Origin: Methanocorpusculum sp.
GTDB taxonomy: Archaea > Halobacteriota > Methanomicrobia > Methanomicrobiales > Methanocorpusculaceae
DNA length: 17,060 bases
NCBI GenBank assembly: GCA_017555685.1
Contig: JAFZFW010000070.1
Span: 1-17,060 of the forward strand
Direction of reading: 5' to 3'
The position numbers and the translations under genes are program-made. This document shows, piece by piece, positions 7,553 to 13,691 of the stretch. How positions within the stretch are numbered: position 1 is the first letter of the stretch; each line of letters starts with the position of its first letter. The notes beneath the pieces were generated by a model, which ran no database searches, had not been told where the DNA came from, and saw only the letters and a program-made list of their open reading frames with translations.

Positions 7553-7654
7553 ATGCCAACACACAAAAAAGAAGACAAACAGGCAAAGCAGACCGCAAAG
7601 AAGGAACCAGTATCCAACGCATCTGCCGCACCAAAAAAATCAGACCGTAAATAA
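7553..7654 (+). CDS. 33-aa Lys/Ala-rich basic peptide (putative)
   Basis: Begins MPTHKKEDKQAK and ends KKSDRK. Ten of 33 residues are Lys and one is Arg, with only three Asp/Glu-rich positions, so it is strongly basic, low in hydrophobic residues and probably disordered. GTGATCC at 7540-7546, 6 nt before the ATG, is complementary to the 3' end of archaeal 16S rRNA, which argues for translation. It ends in TAA and is followed by an 8-bp hairpin, but no T-tract is seen. The overlapping 84-aa frame (7449-7703) looks random by comparison. No family is recognised; a nucleic-acid or ribosome-bound peptide is one guess. It could be chance. Confidence 0.42.
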   Translation: MPTHKKEDKQAKQTAKKEPVSNASAAPKKSDRK

Positions 7655-7704
7655 CACCAGCGCATACTGTCGCAAAAGAACCATACCTGCAAATACTGTC
7701 TGAA

Positions 7705-7724
7705 GATAGGGGAATACCCCTATC
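7705..7724. terminator. Perfect 8-bp hairpin between convergent genes
   Basis: GATAGGGG and CCCCTATC around the 4-nt loop AATA. It lies 6 nt past the DUF116 stop codon (minus strand) and 50 nt past the 33-aa gene (plus strand). It has no T-tract on either side, so it may be a transcript-end stabiliser or processing site rather than a simple terminator. Confidence 0.5.
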
Positions 7725-7730
7725 CAAACC

Positions 7731-8447
7731 TTACTGCTTTTCCGGCATCCGCAGTTCAGTTGCAAGACCAATGGATGCTGCCTTCATCAGCATATCATAA
7801 TCCATTGTTGTCTCAACACAGCCGTCAGTGGTAGTAACAACACCGATTGTCGTCATCGAAATCTTGCGTCCGAGCTCCAGACCCTCTTTTACCTCCATCA
7901 GGCAGCCGACACCAATCATCGCCTGCGGACGGTACTTCTTTACCAGGCGTTTGATAAAGGTCGAACCAGGGATAATGAAGGTCATATATCCGGCATCCTT
8001 CAGAACCGGGATTGCATCGCCTAAGGGGCATTTCCCGCAGGAGATACAGGAGATACCGACATCCGGGGATAACCGTGCCGGACATTTGGCAGAACGCAGA
8101 CACAGCGGAATAAACACTGCACGCTTTTCCACCGGCACTTTGGCAAATGCCGAGTAGTTCATCTGGTTGTCAATCTTAATCAGGAACTCCATCAGCTGCG
8201 TAGAGTCCACACCAAACATCAGACAGACCAGCCTGACAGTTCCCTCCATGAGCGTCAGAACCGGACGGAGAAGATGGGGGAGGTACATCTTTTTCTTCTT
8301 AATCGAAAGCGCGATTAAAAAGCCGATCAGGAACGAGAGAATAATCCACAGGATGAGGATAATGATTACGAGTTCTCCTAAGAGGAAGACTATCGAGTTC
8401 CAGACCGGAGCGTCGAAGATTGCTACAGGCAGATAATCCGTAATCAT
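7731..8447 (-). CDS. DUF116 protein, membrane-anchored, Cys-rich
   Basis: A 238-aa protein of the DUF116 family, found in methanogens and anaerobic bacteria; function unknown. Seen: a strongly hydrophobic N-terminus at about residues 17-49 that should form one long or two membrane segments, then KKKK and a soluble domain with seven cysteines: Cys116 and Cys122 in PLCLRSAKCPA, Cys134, Cys137 and Cys140 in CISCGKC, Cys182 in GVGCLME and Cys210 in TDGCVE. The pattern suggests an iron-sulfur or other metal centre at the inner membrane face (inference). The start codon overlaps the mtnA stop (ATGA), making it the last gene of the carbonic anhydrase/HdrA/mtnA operon, so it is presumably made in step with those proteins. 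No sign of truncation. Confidence 0.85.
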   Translation of the reverse strand: MITDYLPVAIFDAPVWNSIVFLLGELVIIILILWIILSFLIGFLIALSIKKKKMYLPHLLRPVLTLMEGTVRLVCLMFGVDSTQLMEFLIKIDNQMNYSAFAKVPVEKRAVFIPLCLRSAKCPARLSPDVGISCISCGKCPLGDAIPVLKDAGYMTFIIPGSTFIKRLVKKYRPQAMIGVGCLMEVKEGLELGRKISMTTIGVVTTTDGCVETTMDYDMLMKAASIGLATELRMPEKQ

Positions 8448-9496
8448 TTCAGCTCACTGAAATCATACGGCGGATAGAAGACGCCTTTCTCGGTGATAAT
8501 TGCGCTGACTAAATCCAGCGGCGTTGCATCGAACGCATAGTTTACCACCGGGACATTCTCCGGAACAGTGGTCTTTCCAAAGAGTGCGGCAACTTCTGCA
8601 CGTCCGCGTTCTTCGACTGTCACATCCTTCATCTCCGCATCAAGATCAAAGGTCGATGCCGGAGCTGCAACATAGAACGGGATGTTGTGATGCTTTGCAC
8701 AGATTGCATGCATATACGTTCCAATCTTGTTGAACACACCGTCTTTGGTAATCCGGTCGGCTCCAACAATTACTGCATCAATCTTTCCCTGCTGCATCAG
8801 GTATGCGGCTTCGGAGTCGATGATGGTCGTTACCGGAATCTTATCACGGGCAAGCTCAAAGGCAGTAAGTCTTGAACCCTGCAGAAGCGGCCTGGTCTCG
8901 CAGGAGACCACAGAGATGTTCTTTCCCATCTTCCAGGCAGAGCGGATAACGCCAAGAGCAGTACCCCAGGAGGAGCAGGCAAGAGCGCCGGCGTTGCAGT
9001 GCGTCAGAACAGTTCCGATCTGCGGAAGCAGTTTGGCACCGTTTCTGCCTAAGTCCATGCAGATTTTGGTGTCGTCTTCTGCGATTTTCTTTGCCGCAAA
9101 GAGCGCCATAATCTTTGCCATCTCCGGCGGGAGATTCTCCATGCTCATGAGAACTTTTTTGACGCCCCAGGAGAGGTTAACCGCTGTCGGGCGGGTGTTG
9201 ATGAGTTCTGCCGCGTCTGTCGCGATGGTTTCCTCAAACTCCACATCGGACTCGCATGCCCGGGCGGAAAGTGCGACGCCGAATGCTCCGGCAACACCTA
9301 ATGCCGGTGCTCCGCGGATTGCAAGACGGCGGATTGCATCGGCAAGAGCATTGACGGTTCTGATCTCGATGACTTTGTACTCAGTTGGAAGAAGCGTCTG
9401 GTCGACAGCCATGATGCAGCTCTGCTCGTCATCCCACCAGAGCGTTTTCTCCTCGCTGATAACCGGCTTTTTTCCGTTTGTGCGCTTCTGAACCAT
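8444..9496 (-). CDS. mtnA: MtnA-type (methylthio/deoxy)ribose-1-phosphate isomerase
   Basis: Aldose-ketose isomerase of the eIF2B-like family. It converts 5-methylthioribose 1-phosphate to the ribulose form in methionine salvage, or, as reported for a methanogen homologue, 5-deoxyribose 1-phosphate in disposal of 5'-deoxyadenosine from radical SAM enzymes. Seen: IRGAPALGVAGAFGVAL near residue 60, the catalytic Cys167 in THCNAGALA, TRPLLQGSRLTAFEL near 201, and the catalytic Asp247 in VGADRI followed by NKIGTY. Length 350 aa is normal. These residues separate it from eIF2B regulatory subunits. The ATG overlaps the HdrA-like stop (TAATG), and its stop overlaps the DUF116 start. The other methionine-salvage genes (mtnB, mtnK and so on) are not in the window, which favours the deoxyribose role. 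Confidence 0.93.
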   Translation of the reverse strand: MVQKRTNGKKPVISEEKTLWWDDEQSCIMAVDQTLLPTEYKVIEIRTVNALADAIRRLAIRGAPALGVAGAFGVALSARACESDVEFEETIATDAAELINTRPTAVNLSWGVKKVLMSMENLPPEMAKIMALFAAKKIAEDDTKICMDLGRNGAKLLPQIGTVLTHCNAGALACSSWGTALGVIRSAWKMGKNISVVSCETRPLLQGSRLTAFELARDKIPVTTIIDSEAAYLMQQGKIDAVIVGADRITKDGVFNKIGTYMHAICAKHHNIPFYVAAPASTFDLDAEMKDVTVEERGRAEVAALFGKTTVPENVPVVNYAFDATPLDLVSAIITEKGVFYPPYDFSELK

Positions 9497-10776
9497 TACT
9501 CCCCACGCTCCATGGTGCAGAGGAATGCCTTTGCCGCAGCCGAACCGCCGGACACAACCGAGTCAGGGATGTCTTTTGGTGCAAGAGCAGTTCCGGCAAG
9601 GAAGATTCCAGGAGCACTGCTTACTGCAGGCGAGAAGGGATTCTCCGCAGTTAAGAAGGTGCTTGCATCCATGCTGATGCCAAGGGACTGTGCAAGGCGC
9701 ACGGTGTCCGGCTCAGGAGACATACCAACCGAGAGAACAACCAGGTCTGCTTCCAGATTGAGGAACTCGCCGGTTTCGGTGTTTTCGATCGGGAGCACCA
9801 GACGGTCGTTGGTCTTCTGCACATTGCCGGCAAATGATCTGATGAAGGAAACACCCATGTTCTTTGCCCGCTCAAAGTACTCTTCGTAGCCTTTACCGTA
9901 GGCTCTGACATCATTATAGAGAATCGAGACTTCGCAGTCCGGGTAGTGCTCTTTGATGAGCATGGCATTCTTCATCGCATACATACAGCAGACGCAGGAG
10001 CAGAAGTTTCTCTTCTGTGCCGCATCCCGGGAGCCGACACACTGGACGAAGATGACACTCTTCGGAGTCTCACCGTTTGAGAGCCGGCGCAGTTCTCCTC
10101 TGGTCGGACCTCCGGCGTTAATCATTCTCTCGAACTCAAGGCTTGTGATAACATCTGCGTAGCGCAGGTAGCCGAACTGGGACTTTTTCCGGGCGTCAAA
10201 GAGCGTGTATCCGGTCGCGATAATGACCGAAGAGGCGGAAATCTCGATGGTCCTGACTTTGTCTTCGGTGGTTTTCAGGACAGCATTTTTCCCGCACTCA
10301 TCATAGCAGAGACCGCAGTCGATACAGTGGAATGCATCGCGGACAACTAAGTTCGGCACTGCCTGTGCGTGGGGTTTGTAGATTGCTTTTCTGACGCCTA
10401 AGCCGGCATCGAATTTATTGTATACTTCAACCGGGCAGACCTCGATACATTCACCGCATCCGGTACAGTCCGCTTCGTTTACATATCTTGGGTATTTGGT
10501 AACAGTGACGGTGAAGTTTCCGGCGGTTCCTTCAATCTTTTCGACTTCGGCCAAGGTCAGGATAGTGATATTTTTGTGGCGGGAGACCTCTGCCATCTTT
10601 GGCGATAAGATACACATGGAACAGTCGTTGGTCGGGAATGTTTTGTCGAGCATGGCCATGTGACCTCCAATCGACGGCTCACGCTCAACGATATAGACGT
10701 GTACTCCATGGTTTGCCAGATCCATTGCCGCCTGAATTCCGGCAACACCGCCGCCGACAACGACGACGTTACTCAT
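9496..10776 (-). CDS. Minimal HdrA-like flavo-iron-sulfur protein
   Basis: A 426-aa relative of heterodisulfide reductase subunit A, the flavin-bifurcating subunit of methanogens. Seen in order: FAD-binding VVGGGVAGIQAA, VEREPSIGGHMAMLDKTFPTNDCSMCIL with HdrA-specific cysteines, an inserted ferredoxin domain with CTGCGECIEVCPVEV and CIDCGLCYDECGKNAV, then VQCVGSRD and the cluster FCSCVCC, ending IFLAGTALAPKDIPDSV. It lacks the N-terminal domain of about 130 aa and the C-terminal two-cluster ferredoxin domain that full HdrA (about 650 aa) has. No hdrB or hdrC is nearby. The second cluster is followed by Gly instead of the usual Pro. I choose the ATG at 10776, preceded by AGAGGT, over a start at 10803 within the upstream gene. 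It overlaps the carbonic anhydrase stop by 8 nt. Probably an electron-transfer flavoprotein with an unknown partner. Confidence 0.88.
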   Translation of the reverse strand: MSNVVVVGGGVAGIQAAMDLANHGVHVYIVEREPSIGGHMAMLDKTFPTNDCSMCILSPKMAEVSRHKNITILTLAEVEKIEGTAGNFTVTVTKYPRYVNEADCTGCGECIEVCPVEVYNKFDAGLGVRKAIYKPHAQAVPNLVVRDAFHCIDCGLCYDECGKNAVLKTTEDKVRTIEISASSVIIATGYTLFDARKKSQFGYLRYADVITSLEFERMINAGGPTRGELRRLSNGETPKSVIFVQCVGSRDAAQKRNFCSCVCCMYAMKNAMLIKEHYPDCEVSILYNDVRAYGKGYEEYFERAKNMGVSFIRSFAGNVQKTNDRLVLPIENTETGEFLNLEADLVVLSVGMSPEPDTVRLAQSLGISMDASTFLTAENPFSPAVSSAPGIFLAGTALAPKDIPDSVVSGGSAAAKAFLCTMERGE

Positions 10777-11263
10777 GGAGATACCTCTGCCCGACGCCGA
10801 CATAGGTCTGTGCGTTTCTGATGTTTGCCGCGACCTCTTCCTCGGTTAACTCGCGGACAACTTTGCCAGGGACGCCCATGACCAGAGAACGCGGTGGGAT
10901 TTCCTTTCTCTCGGAGACAAGGGCGCCTGCGGCAACCAGAGAGCCTTCGCCGATTTTTGCATCATTTAAGACGATAGCTCCCATCCCGATCAGACAGTTG
11001 TCCTCGATCGTTGCTCCGTGGATAATGGCTCCGTGTCCGATGGAGACATTCTTCCCGATAACAACCGGCTTTCCCACGCTTTCGTGAATTACGGCATTGT
11101 CCTGCACGTTTGAGCCGTCACCGACAGTAATCGAGTCCATGTCAGCCCGGAGAACAGCGCCGAAGAGAATCGTGACGTTATCTCCGAGATGTACATCGCC
11201 TGCAAGGGTTGCGTTTGGTGCGATGTAGGTCTCTTTTCCAATTGTTCTTCCGCCAAAGTCCAT
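10769..11263 (-). CDS. Gamma-class carbonic anhydrase-like protein (CamH type)
   Basis: A 164-aa left-handed beta-helix protein that probably hydrates CO2 to bicarbonate as a trimer. Seen: repeated hexapeptides such as IAPNATLAGDVHLGDN and VLNDAKIGEGSLVAAGALV, the Arg-Ala-Asp of VLRADMDS, Gln in NVQDNAVIHES, and the three zinc-ligand histidines, one in NAVIHES and two in SIGHGAIIHG. A C-terminal helix follows. It lacks the longer N-terminal and acidic-loop features of Methanosarcina Cam, so it is the CamH branch, where activity varies and some members are only scaffold proteins. It is the first gene of the operon with HdrA-like, mtnA and DUF116. A 12-bp palindrome sits at the expected promoter position 23-34 nt upstream. 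Confidence 0.9.
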   Translation of the reverse strand: MDFGGRTIGKETYIAPNATLAGDVHLGDNVTILFGAVLRADMDSITVGDGSNVQDNAVIHESVGKPVVIGKNVSIGHGAIIHGATIEDNCLIGMGAIVLNDAKIGEGSLVAAGALVSERKEIPPRSLVMGVPGKVVRELTEEEVAANIRNAQTYVGVGQRYLHE

Positions 11264-11270
11264 AATAACT

Positions 11271-11297
11271 ATATATTTGAACTATACTGATATCAGT
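11271..11297 (-). promoter_or_regulatory. Promoter/operator of the carbonic anhydrase operon
   Basis: The perfect 12-bp palindrome ACTGATATCAGT (11286-11297) is centred about 28 nt before the ATG, overlapping the place a TATA box should occupy for a leaderless mRNA. TATAGT (minus, 11286-11281) and AAATATAT (minus, 11278-11271) follow. No ribosome site is seen between them and the ATG. Confidence 0.5.
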
Positions 11298-11327
11298 GTT
11301 TGGGGAGACAGTCACCAGGTAGGCGGC

Positions 11328-11334
11328 AAAAAAA
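11328..11334 (-). terminator. T7 terminator after the DUF169 gene
   Basis: Seven T residues on the minus strand, 8 nt after the DUF169 stop codon. It separates the DUF169 transcript from the carbonic anhydrase operon downstream. Confidence 0.6.
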
Positions 11335-11341
11335 GGGAGGG

Positions 11342-12040
11342 TTATTTCTTTGAGCCCGGAGCGGATGTTACTTTCTGTAAACTCCCGGCAATTTCTGCGA
11401 TGAGCTCAATCGGGAAACCGGCAACCATTTCCTCGTCTTTGATGCCGGAGAATTTGCGGGAACCGTCACAGCCAAGAGAGAAGTTCGGCTTGCCGCTTGC
11501 AAGAACATATGCCGTTGTGTCCGAGCAGATGGACTGGATTCCGGCAAACTCAGGATAGATTCTGCCGCCGAGTTTACAAAGCGTGCTCTGTGCAAGCTTT
11601 AACATTGCCATTGGTTTTGCGAAGATAAGAACAACCGACGGTTCGAAGTTTGCTTTCTCAAGCGGAGCGTAGAGCGTTGCATACGTCTCCTGCGGAAGGT
11701 TTGGAACGCCCGCCATGGTTCTTCTGGATGCGTTGATGGTATCATACTTGCCGAGTTTGAAGTAGTGCTGTCCGGTCTTTAAGGTTGCACCCTTCTCACG
11801 AAGACCAAGAGCCCATGCTCCACCTCCGCACTGGTGTTTGGCATCGGTTGCGTAGAATACCTGTCCTTCACGGGCAAGGGAAACCATGCGGCAGTGACGG
11901 TTCGGCTCTTCGAGTTCCGGGATTCCTTCCGGAATGTCTTCAGCGGAAGTTACGATTTTAATAGCAACCGGGGAGCCTTCGAGACCGAGAAGCTCTTTTA
12001 ACTCAGTGGAGATTCTCTCAAAATCTTCGATATTTACCAT
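11342..12040 (-). CDS. DUF169 family protein
   Basis: A 232-aa protein matching DUF169, a family of unknown function common in methanogens and other strict anaerobes. Seen: N-terminal LGLEGSPVAIKI, HCRMVSLAREGQVFY with Cys50, HQCGGGAWALGL with Cys71, an Arg-Arg-containing middle, and later Cys155, Cys172 and Cys191 (SLGCDGSRKF). The conserved cysteines suggest metal or iron-sulfur binding (inference). No membrane segment or signal peptide. It forms its own unit: TATA box CTTTATAG centred 25 nt before the ATG with no ribosome site, so a leaderless mRNA, and a T7 tract after the stop. It diverges from the A24 peptidase gene across 125 bp. Confidence 0.85.
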   Translation of the reverse strand: MVNIEDFERISTELKELLGLEGSPVAIKIVTSAEDIPEGIPELEEPNRHCRMVSLAREGQVFYATDAKHQCGGGAWALGLREKGATLKTGQHYFKLGKYDTINASRRTMAGVPNLPQETYATLYAPLEKANFEPSVVLIFAKPMAMLKLAQSTLCKLGGRIYPEFAGIQSICSDTTAYVLASGKPNFSLGCDGSRKFSGIKDEEMVAGFPIELIAEIAGSLQKVTSAPGSKK

Positions 12041-12061
12041 GCGGTAATTTAGGTCTTCATG

Positions 12062-12069
12062 CTATAAAG
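12062..12069 (-). promoter_or_regulatory. TATA box of the DUF169 gene
   Basis: CTTTATAG on the minus strand, centred 25 nt upstream of the ATG at 12040, the spacing expected for transcription starting on the start codon. Confidence 0.6.
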
Positions 12070-12130
12070 AGCTATCACACCCACCCCTGACATGCCAAAT
12101 TCAACTTCACAAACTGGCTGAAGAAAGAGC

Positions 12131-12140
12131 AAAAATTATT
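12131..12140 (+). promoter_or_regulatory. Possible TATA box of the A24 peptidase gene
   Basis: AAAAATTATT is centred about 30 nt before the ATG at 12166. No ribosome site is visible in between, so a short-leader or leaderless mRNA is likely. Confidence 0.4.
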
Positions 12141-12165
12141 GCAGTGCCAAACGAATAGATACAGT

Positions 12166-12921
12166 ATGTTTTCTCTGCCGCTTTGTCTGTCAGCCGCAGC
12201 GGTTCTGCTCACGTTCCTGGTTGCAGCCTGGCAGGACTGGAAAACCCGGACGGTATACCGTGCAGTCTGGTATCCGGCGGCAGTATTCGGCGGCATCTGT
12301 GCGGTAATTTTCTGGATGGAACATCTGCAGGCAGAAGCGCTGCCGGTTCTTCTTCTCTCGATTCTCTTTGCCGCACTGTGTGCAGTGTTCGCACTTCTCG
12401 GGATGTTTGGAAAAGCAGATGCAAAGGCGTTGATTCTGCTCTCACTTACGGTACCTGTCACGCCGTTTGCCCACTGGATTTTTCCCTCACTTGCAGTTTC
12501 CACTCTGGTTAATGCCGGAATCCTTTCGCTGTTTGTTCCGGGACTCTGCCTGATATACAACCTCTGCAAAGGAAACCGGGCGCCCTTCTGGCTGATGTGC
12601 TCAGGTAAACCCGTGGCCGGATGCCGTGCGCACGAGCAGTTCGGATTCCTGGCAGAAACGATTCGTACAGAAAACGGACAGGTGGTAAAAGAGTTTGTCA
12701 GACTGCGGGAGTCACTCTTTTCCCTGCGGGGAAATCCTGAACGGAATACCCGAAACCTCCGGGAAGATCCGGAGCGTTATGCACAGACACGTGCCCTGCT
12801 GGAAAAATGCGATACAGTCTGGGTAACGGTCGGCATACCGCTTCTGGTGCCGCTGACAGCAGGACTCATCCTCGCCCTCTTCGGTATATCCGCAGTGGAC
12901 ATTCTGCTTTCCCTTCTCTAA
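12166..12921 (+). CDS. A24 prepilin/preflagellin peptidase, FlaK-like
   Basis: Membrane aspartyl protease that trims the class III signal peptides of archaellins and archaeal pilins. At 251 aa it is all hydrophobic helices around two catalytic aspartates: Asp24 in AWQDWKTRTV, just after the first membrane segment, and Asp85 in GMFGKADAK, the GxxxxD-type motif of the family. Further helices span about 88-108 and 114-135, then comes a hydrophilic region (about 140-220) and a last helix at about 222-250. That long soluble insert fits archaeal FlaK-type enzymes better than bacterial PilD. I place the start at the ATG at 12166 rather than a TTG at 12139. No archaellin or pilin genes lie nearby, so which substrates it serves is open. 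A terminator-like hairpin follows. Confidence 0.88.
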   Translation: MFSLPLCLSAAAVLLTFLVAAWQDWKTRTVYRAVWYPAAVFGGICAVIFWMEHLQAEALPVLLLSILFAALCAVFALLGMFGKADAKALILLSLTVPVTPFAHWIFPSLAVSTLVNAGILSLFVPGLCLIYNLCKGNRAPFWLMCSGKPVAGCRAHEQFGFLAETIRTENGQVVKEFVRLRESLFSLRGNPERNTRNLREDPERYAQTRALLEKCDTVWVTVGIPLLVPLTAGLILALFGISAVDILLSLL

Positions 12922-12933
12922 AACGCGCAGAGG

Positions 12934-12951
12934 CTTTTGCAACAGCAAAAG
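12934..12951 (+). terminator. Hairpin after the A24 peptidase gene
   Basis: CTTTTGC and GCAAAAG form a perfect 7-bp stem with loop AACA, 13 nt past the stop codon. No T-tract follows directly. Confidence 0.45.
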
Positions 12952-12993
12952 AACCAAAGACAGAACAGAATTCAGCCGGAAAAAGGAGCACGG

Positions 12994-13010
12994 CCAGGCA
13001 CCTGGTTTTT
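12994..13010 (+). terminator. Second hairpin plus T5
   Basis: CCAGG and CCTGG separated by CA, followed at once by five T residues (13006-13010). It resembles an intrinsic terminator and would back up the first hairpin. The 189-bp region 12922-13110 holds no convincing gene. Confidence 0.45.
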
Positions 13011-13102
13011 GGAAATACAGGAAGAAACGCTGTATCTGAAGCCGTATCAAAAAAATACAGAGAATCGTGAATGATACCTGATAATTATGCTAAGAAGAGT
13101 AC

Positions 13103-13108
13103 AAAAAA
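13103..13108 (-). terminator. T6 terminator of the initiator tRNA
   Basis: Six T residues on the minus strand, 2 nt after the tRNA discriminator base. Confidence 0.6.
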
Positions 13109-13110
13109 CA

Positions 13111-13185
13111 TAGCGAGGAATGGATTTGAACCATTGGTCTTCGGGTTATGAGCCCGACGGGATCTCCTGACTACCCCACCTCGCT
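13111..13185 (-). tRNA. Initiator tRNA-Met (CAU)
   Basis: A 75-nt cloverleaf without a genomic CCA. Acceptor stem AGCGAGG pairs fully with CCTCGCT; D stem GGG/CCC; anticodon stem TCGGG/CCCGA around loop CTCATAA, anticodon CAT; T stem AATGG/CCATT around TTCAAAT; discriminator A. The A1:U72 pair and three stacked G:C pairs next to the anticodon loop mark the archaeal initiator rather than the elongator Met or the Ile2 (CAU) tRNA that TiaS modifies. Confidence 0.95.
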
Positions 13186-13218
13186 TCCTATAAGGGATAT
13201 ACATATACGACGTACATA

Positions 13219-13230
13219 CATAAATAATTT
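13219..13230 (-). promoter_or_regulatory. Likely TATA region of the initiator tRNA
   Basis: AAATTATTTATG on the minus strand, about 38 nt before the tRNA 5' end, which would leave a short 5' leader for RNase P. The 176-bp stretch 13186-13361 between the two divergent tRNAs holds a small hairpin TCTCA/TGAGA (13231-13244) and an inverted repeat GTACAT/ATGTAC (13293-13298, 13312-13317), but no gene. Confidence 0.4.
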
Positions 13231-13361
13231 TCTCAAATGTGAGAGACTACGATTCCCCCAATCACCCGAACCCGGCACCACCGGTACCCGCAGTACATGC
13301 AGTATTTTCGAATGTACAAACCTTCATAAGAGATTCCCGCAAATATATACTAGCACTTTTT

Positions 13362-13443
13362 GCGAGGGTATCCAAGTGGCCAACGGAGGCTGACTCAAGA
13401 TCTGCTCGAAAGTCGTTCGCGGGTTCGAATCCCTCCCCTCGCA
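13362..13443 (+). tRNA. tRNA-Leu (CAA)
   Basis: An 82-nt class II tRNA without a genomic CCA. Acceptor stem GCGAGGG/CCCTCGC is perfect; D stem TCC/GGA; anticodon stem GCTGA/TCTGC around loop CTCAAGA gives anticodon CAA for UUG; a short variable arm CGA/TCG; T stem GCGGG/CCCTC around TTCGAAT; discriminator A. Two stem positions do not pair: U29 with U41 in the anticodon stem and C50 with U64 in the T stem. The gene is probably functional, but these mismatches are unusual. AAATATATAC at 13341-13350 is a TATA-like stretch, though closer to the gene than usual. The 3' end is the first three bases of an 80-bp tandem repeat. Confidence 0.88.
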
Positions 13444-13615
13444 TGTCTTTTCTCACTCATTTCATTCGTTCGAAAATCCATGCTCGATCTTCGAGTCACC
13501 TGCGGCACCTCTCGAACCCCGCATGTCTTTTTTCACTCATTTCATTCGTTCGAAAATCCATGCTCGATCTTCGAGTCACCTGCGGCACCTCTCGAACCCC
13601 GCATGTCTTTTCTCA
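13441..13615 (+). repeat. 80-bp tandem repeat at the tRNA-Leu 3' end
   Basis: Copy 1 (13441-13520) and copy 2 (13521-13600) are 80 bp each and differ at one base (position 12, C or T). A third, partial copy covers 13601-13615. The unit starts with GCA, the last three bases of tRNA-Leu, and then a T-rich tract. It contains a hairpin CTCGA/TCGAG with a 3-nt loop nested within GTTCGA/TCGAAC, and ends CTCGAACCCC, which imitates the T-arm 3' half of the tRNA. The whole resembles repeated tRNA 3' end plus trailer. Confidence 0.95.
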
Positions 13616-13667
13616 CATATTTCACGCAATTTTGCTTAGTGTATTTGTTCCGAGATGAAAGAGAGAT

Positions 13668-13679
13668 AAAAGAAAAAAA
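13668..13679 (-). terminator. T-rich terminator after cofH
   Basis: The minus strand reads T7-C-T4 about 13 nt past the cofH stop codon, a typical archaeal transcription end. Confidence 0.6.
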
Positions 13680-13691
13680 GGATTGGGAGAT

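Noticed and set aside
7449-7703. 84-aa plus-strand frame
   Set aside because: Composition looks random, and it overlaps the better-supported 33-aa frame with its ribosome-site match.
12807-13070. 87-aa frame overlapping the A24 peptidase end
   Set aside because: Its start lies deep in the peptidase gene with no ribosome site, and the part beyond that gene has no start codon of its own and contains terminator-like hairpins.
13111-13185. CAU tRNA as the TiaS substrate tRNA-Ile2
   Set aside because: A1:U72 and the three G:C pairs in the anticodon stem are initiator features.
13441-13615. CRISPR array
   Set aside because: The copies are contiguous 80-bp units with no variable spacers, and no cas genes are present.
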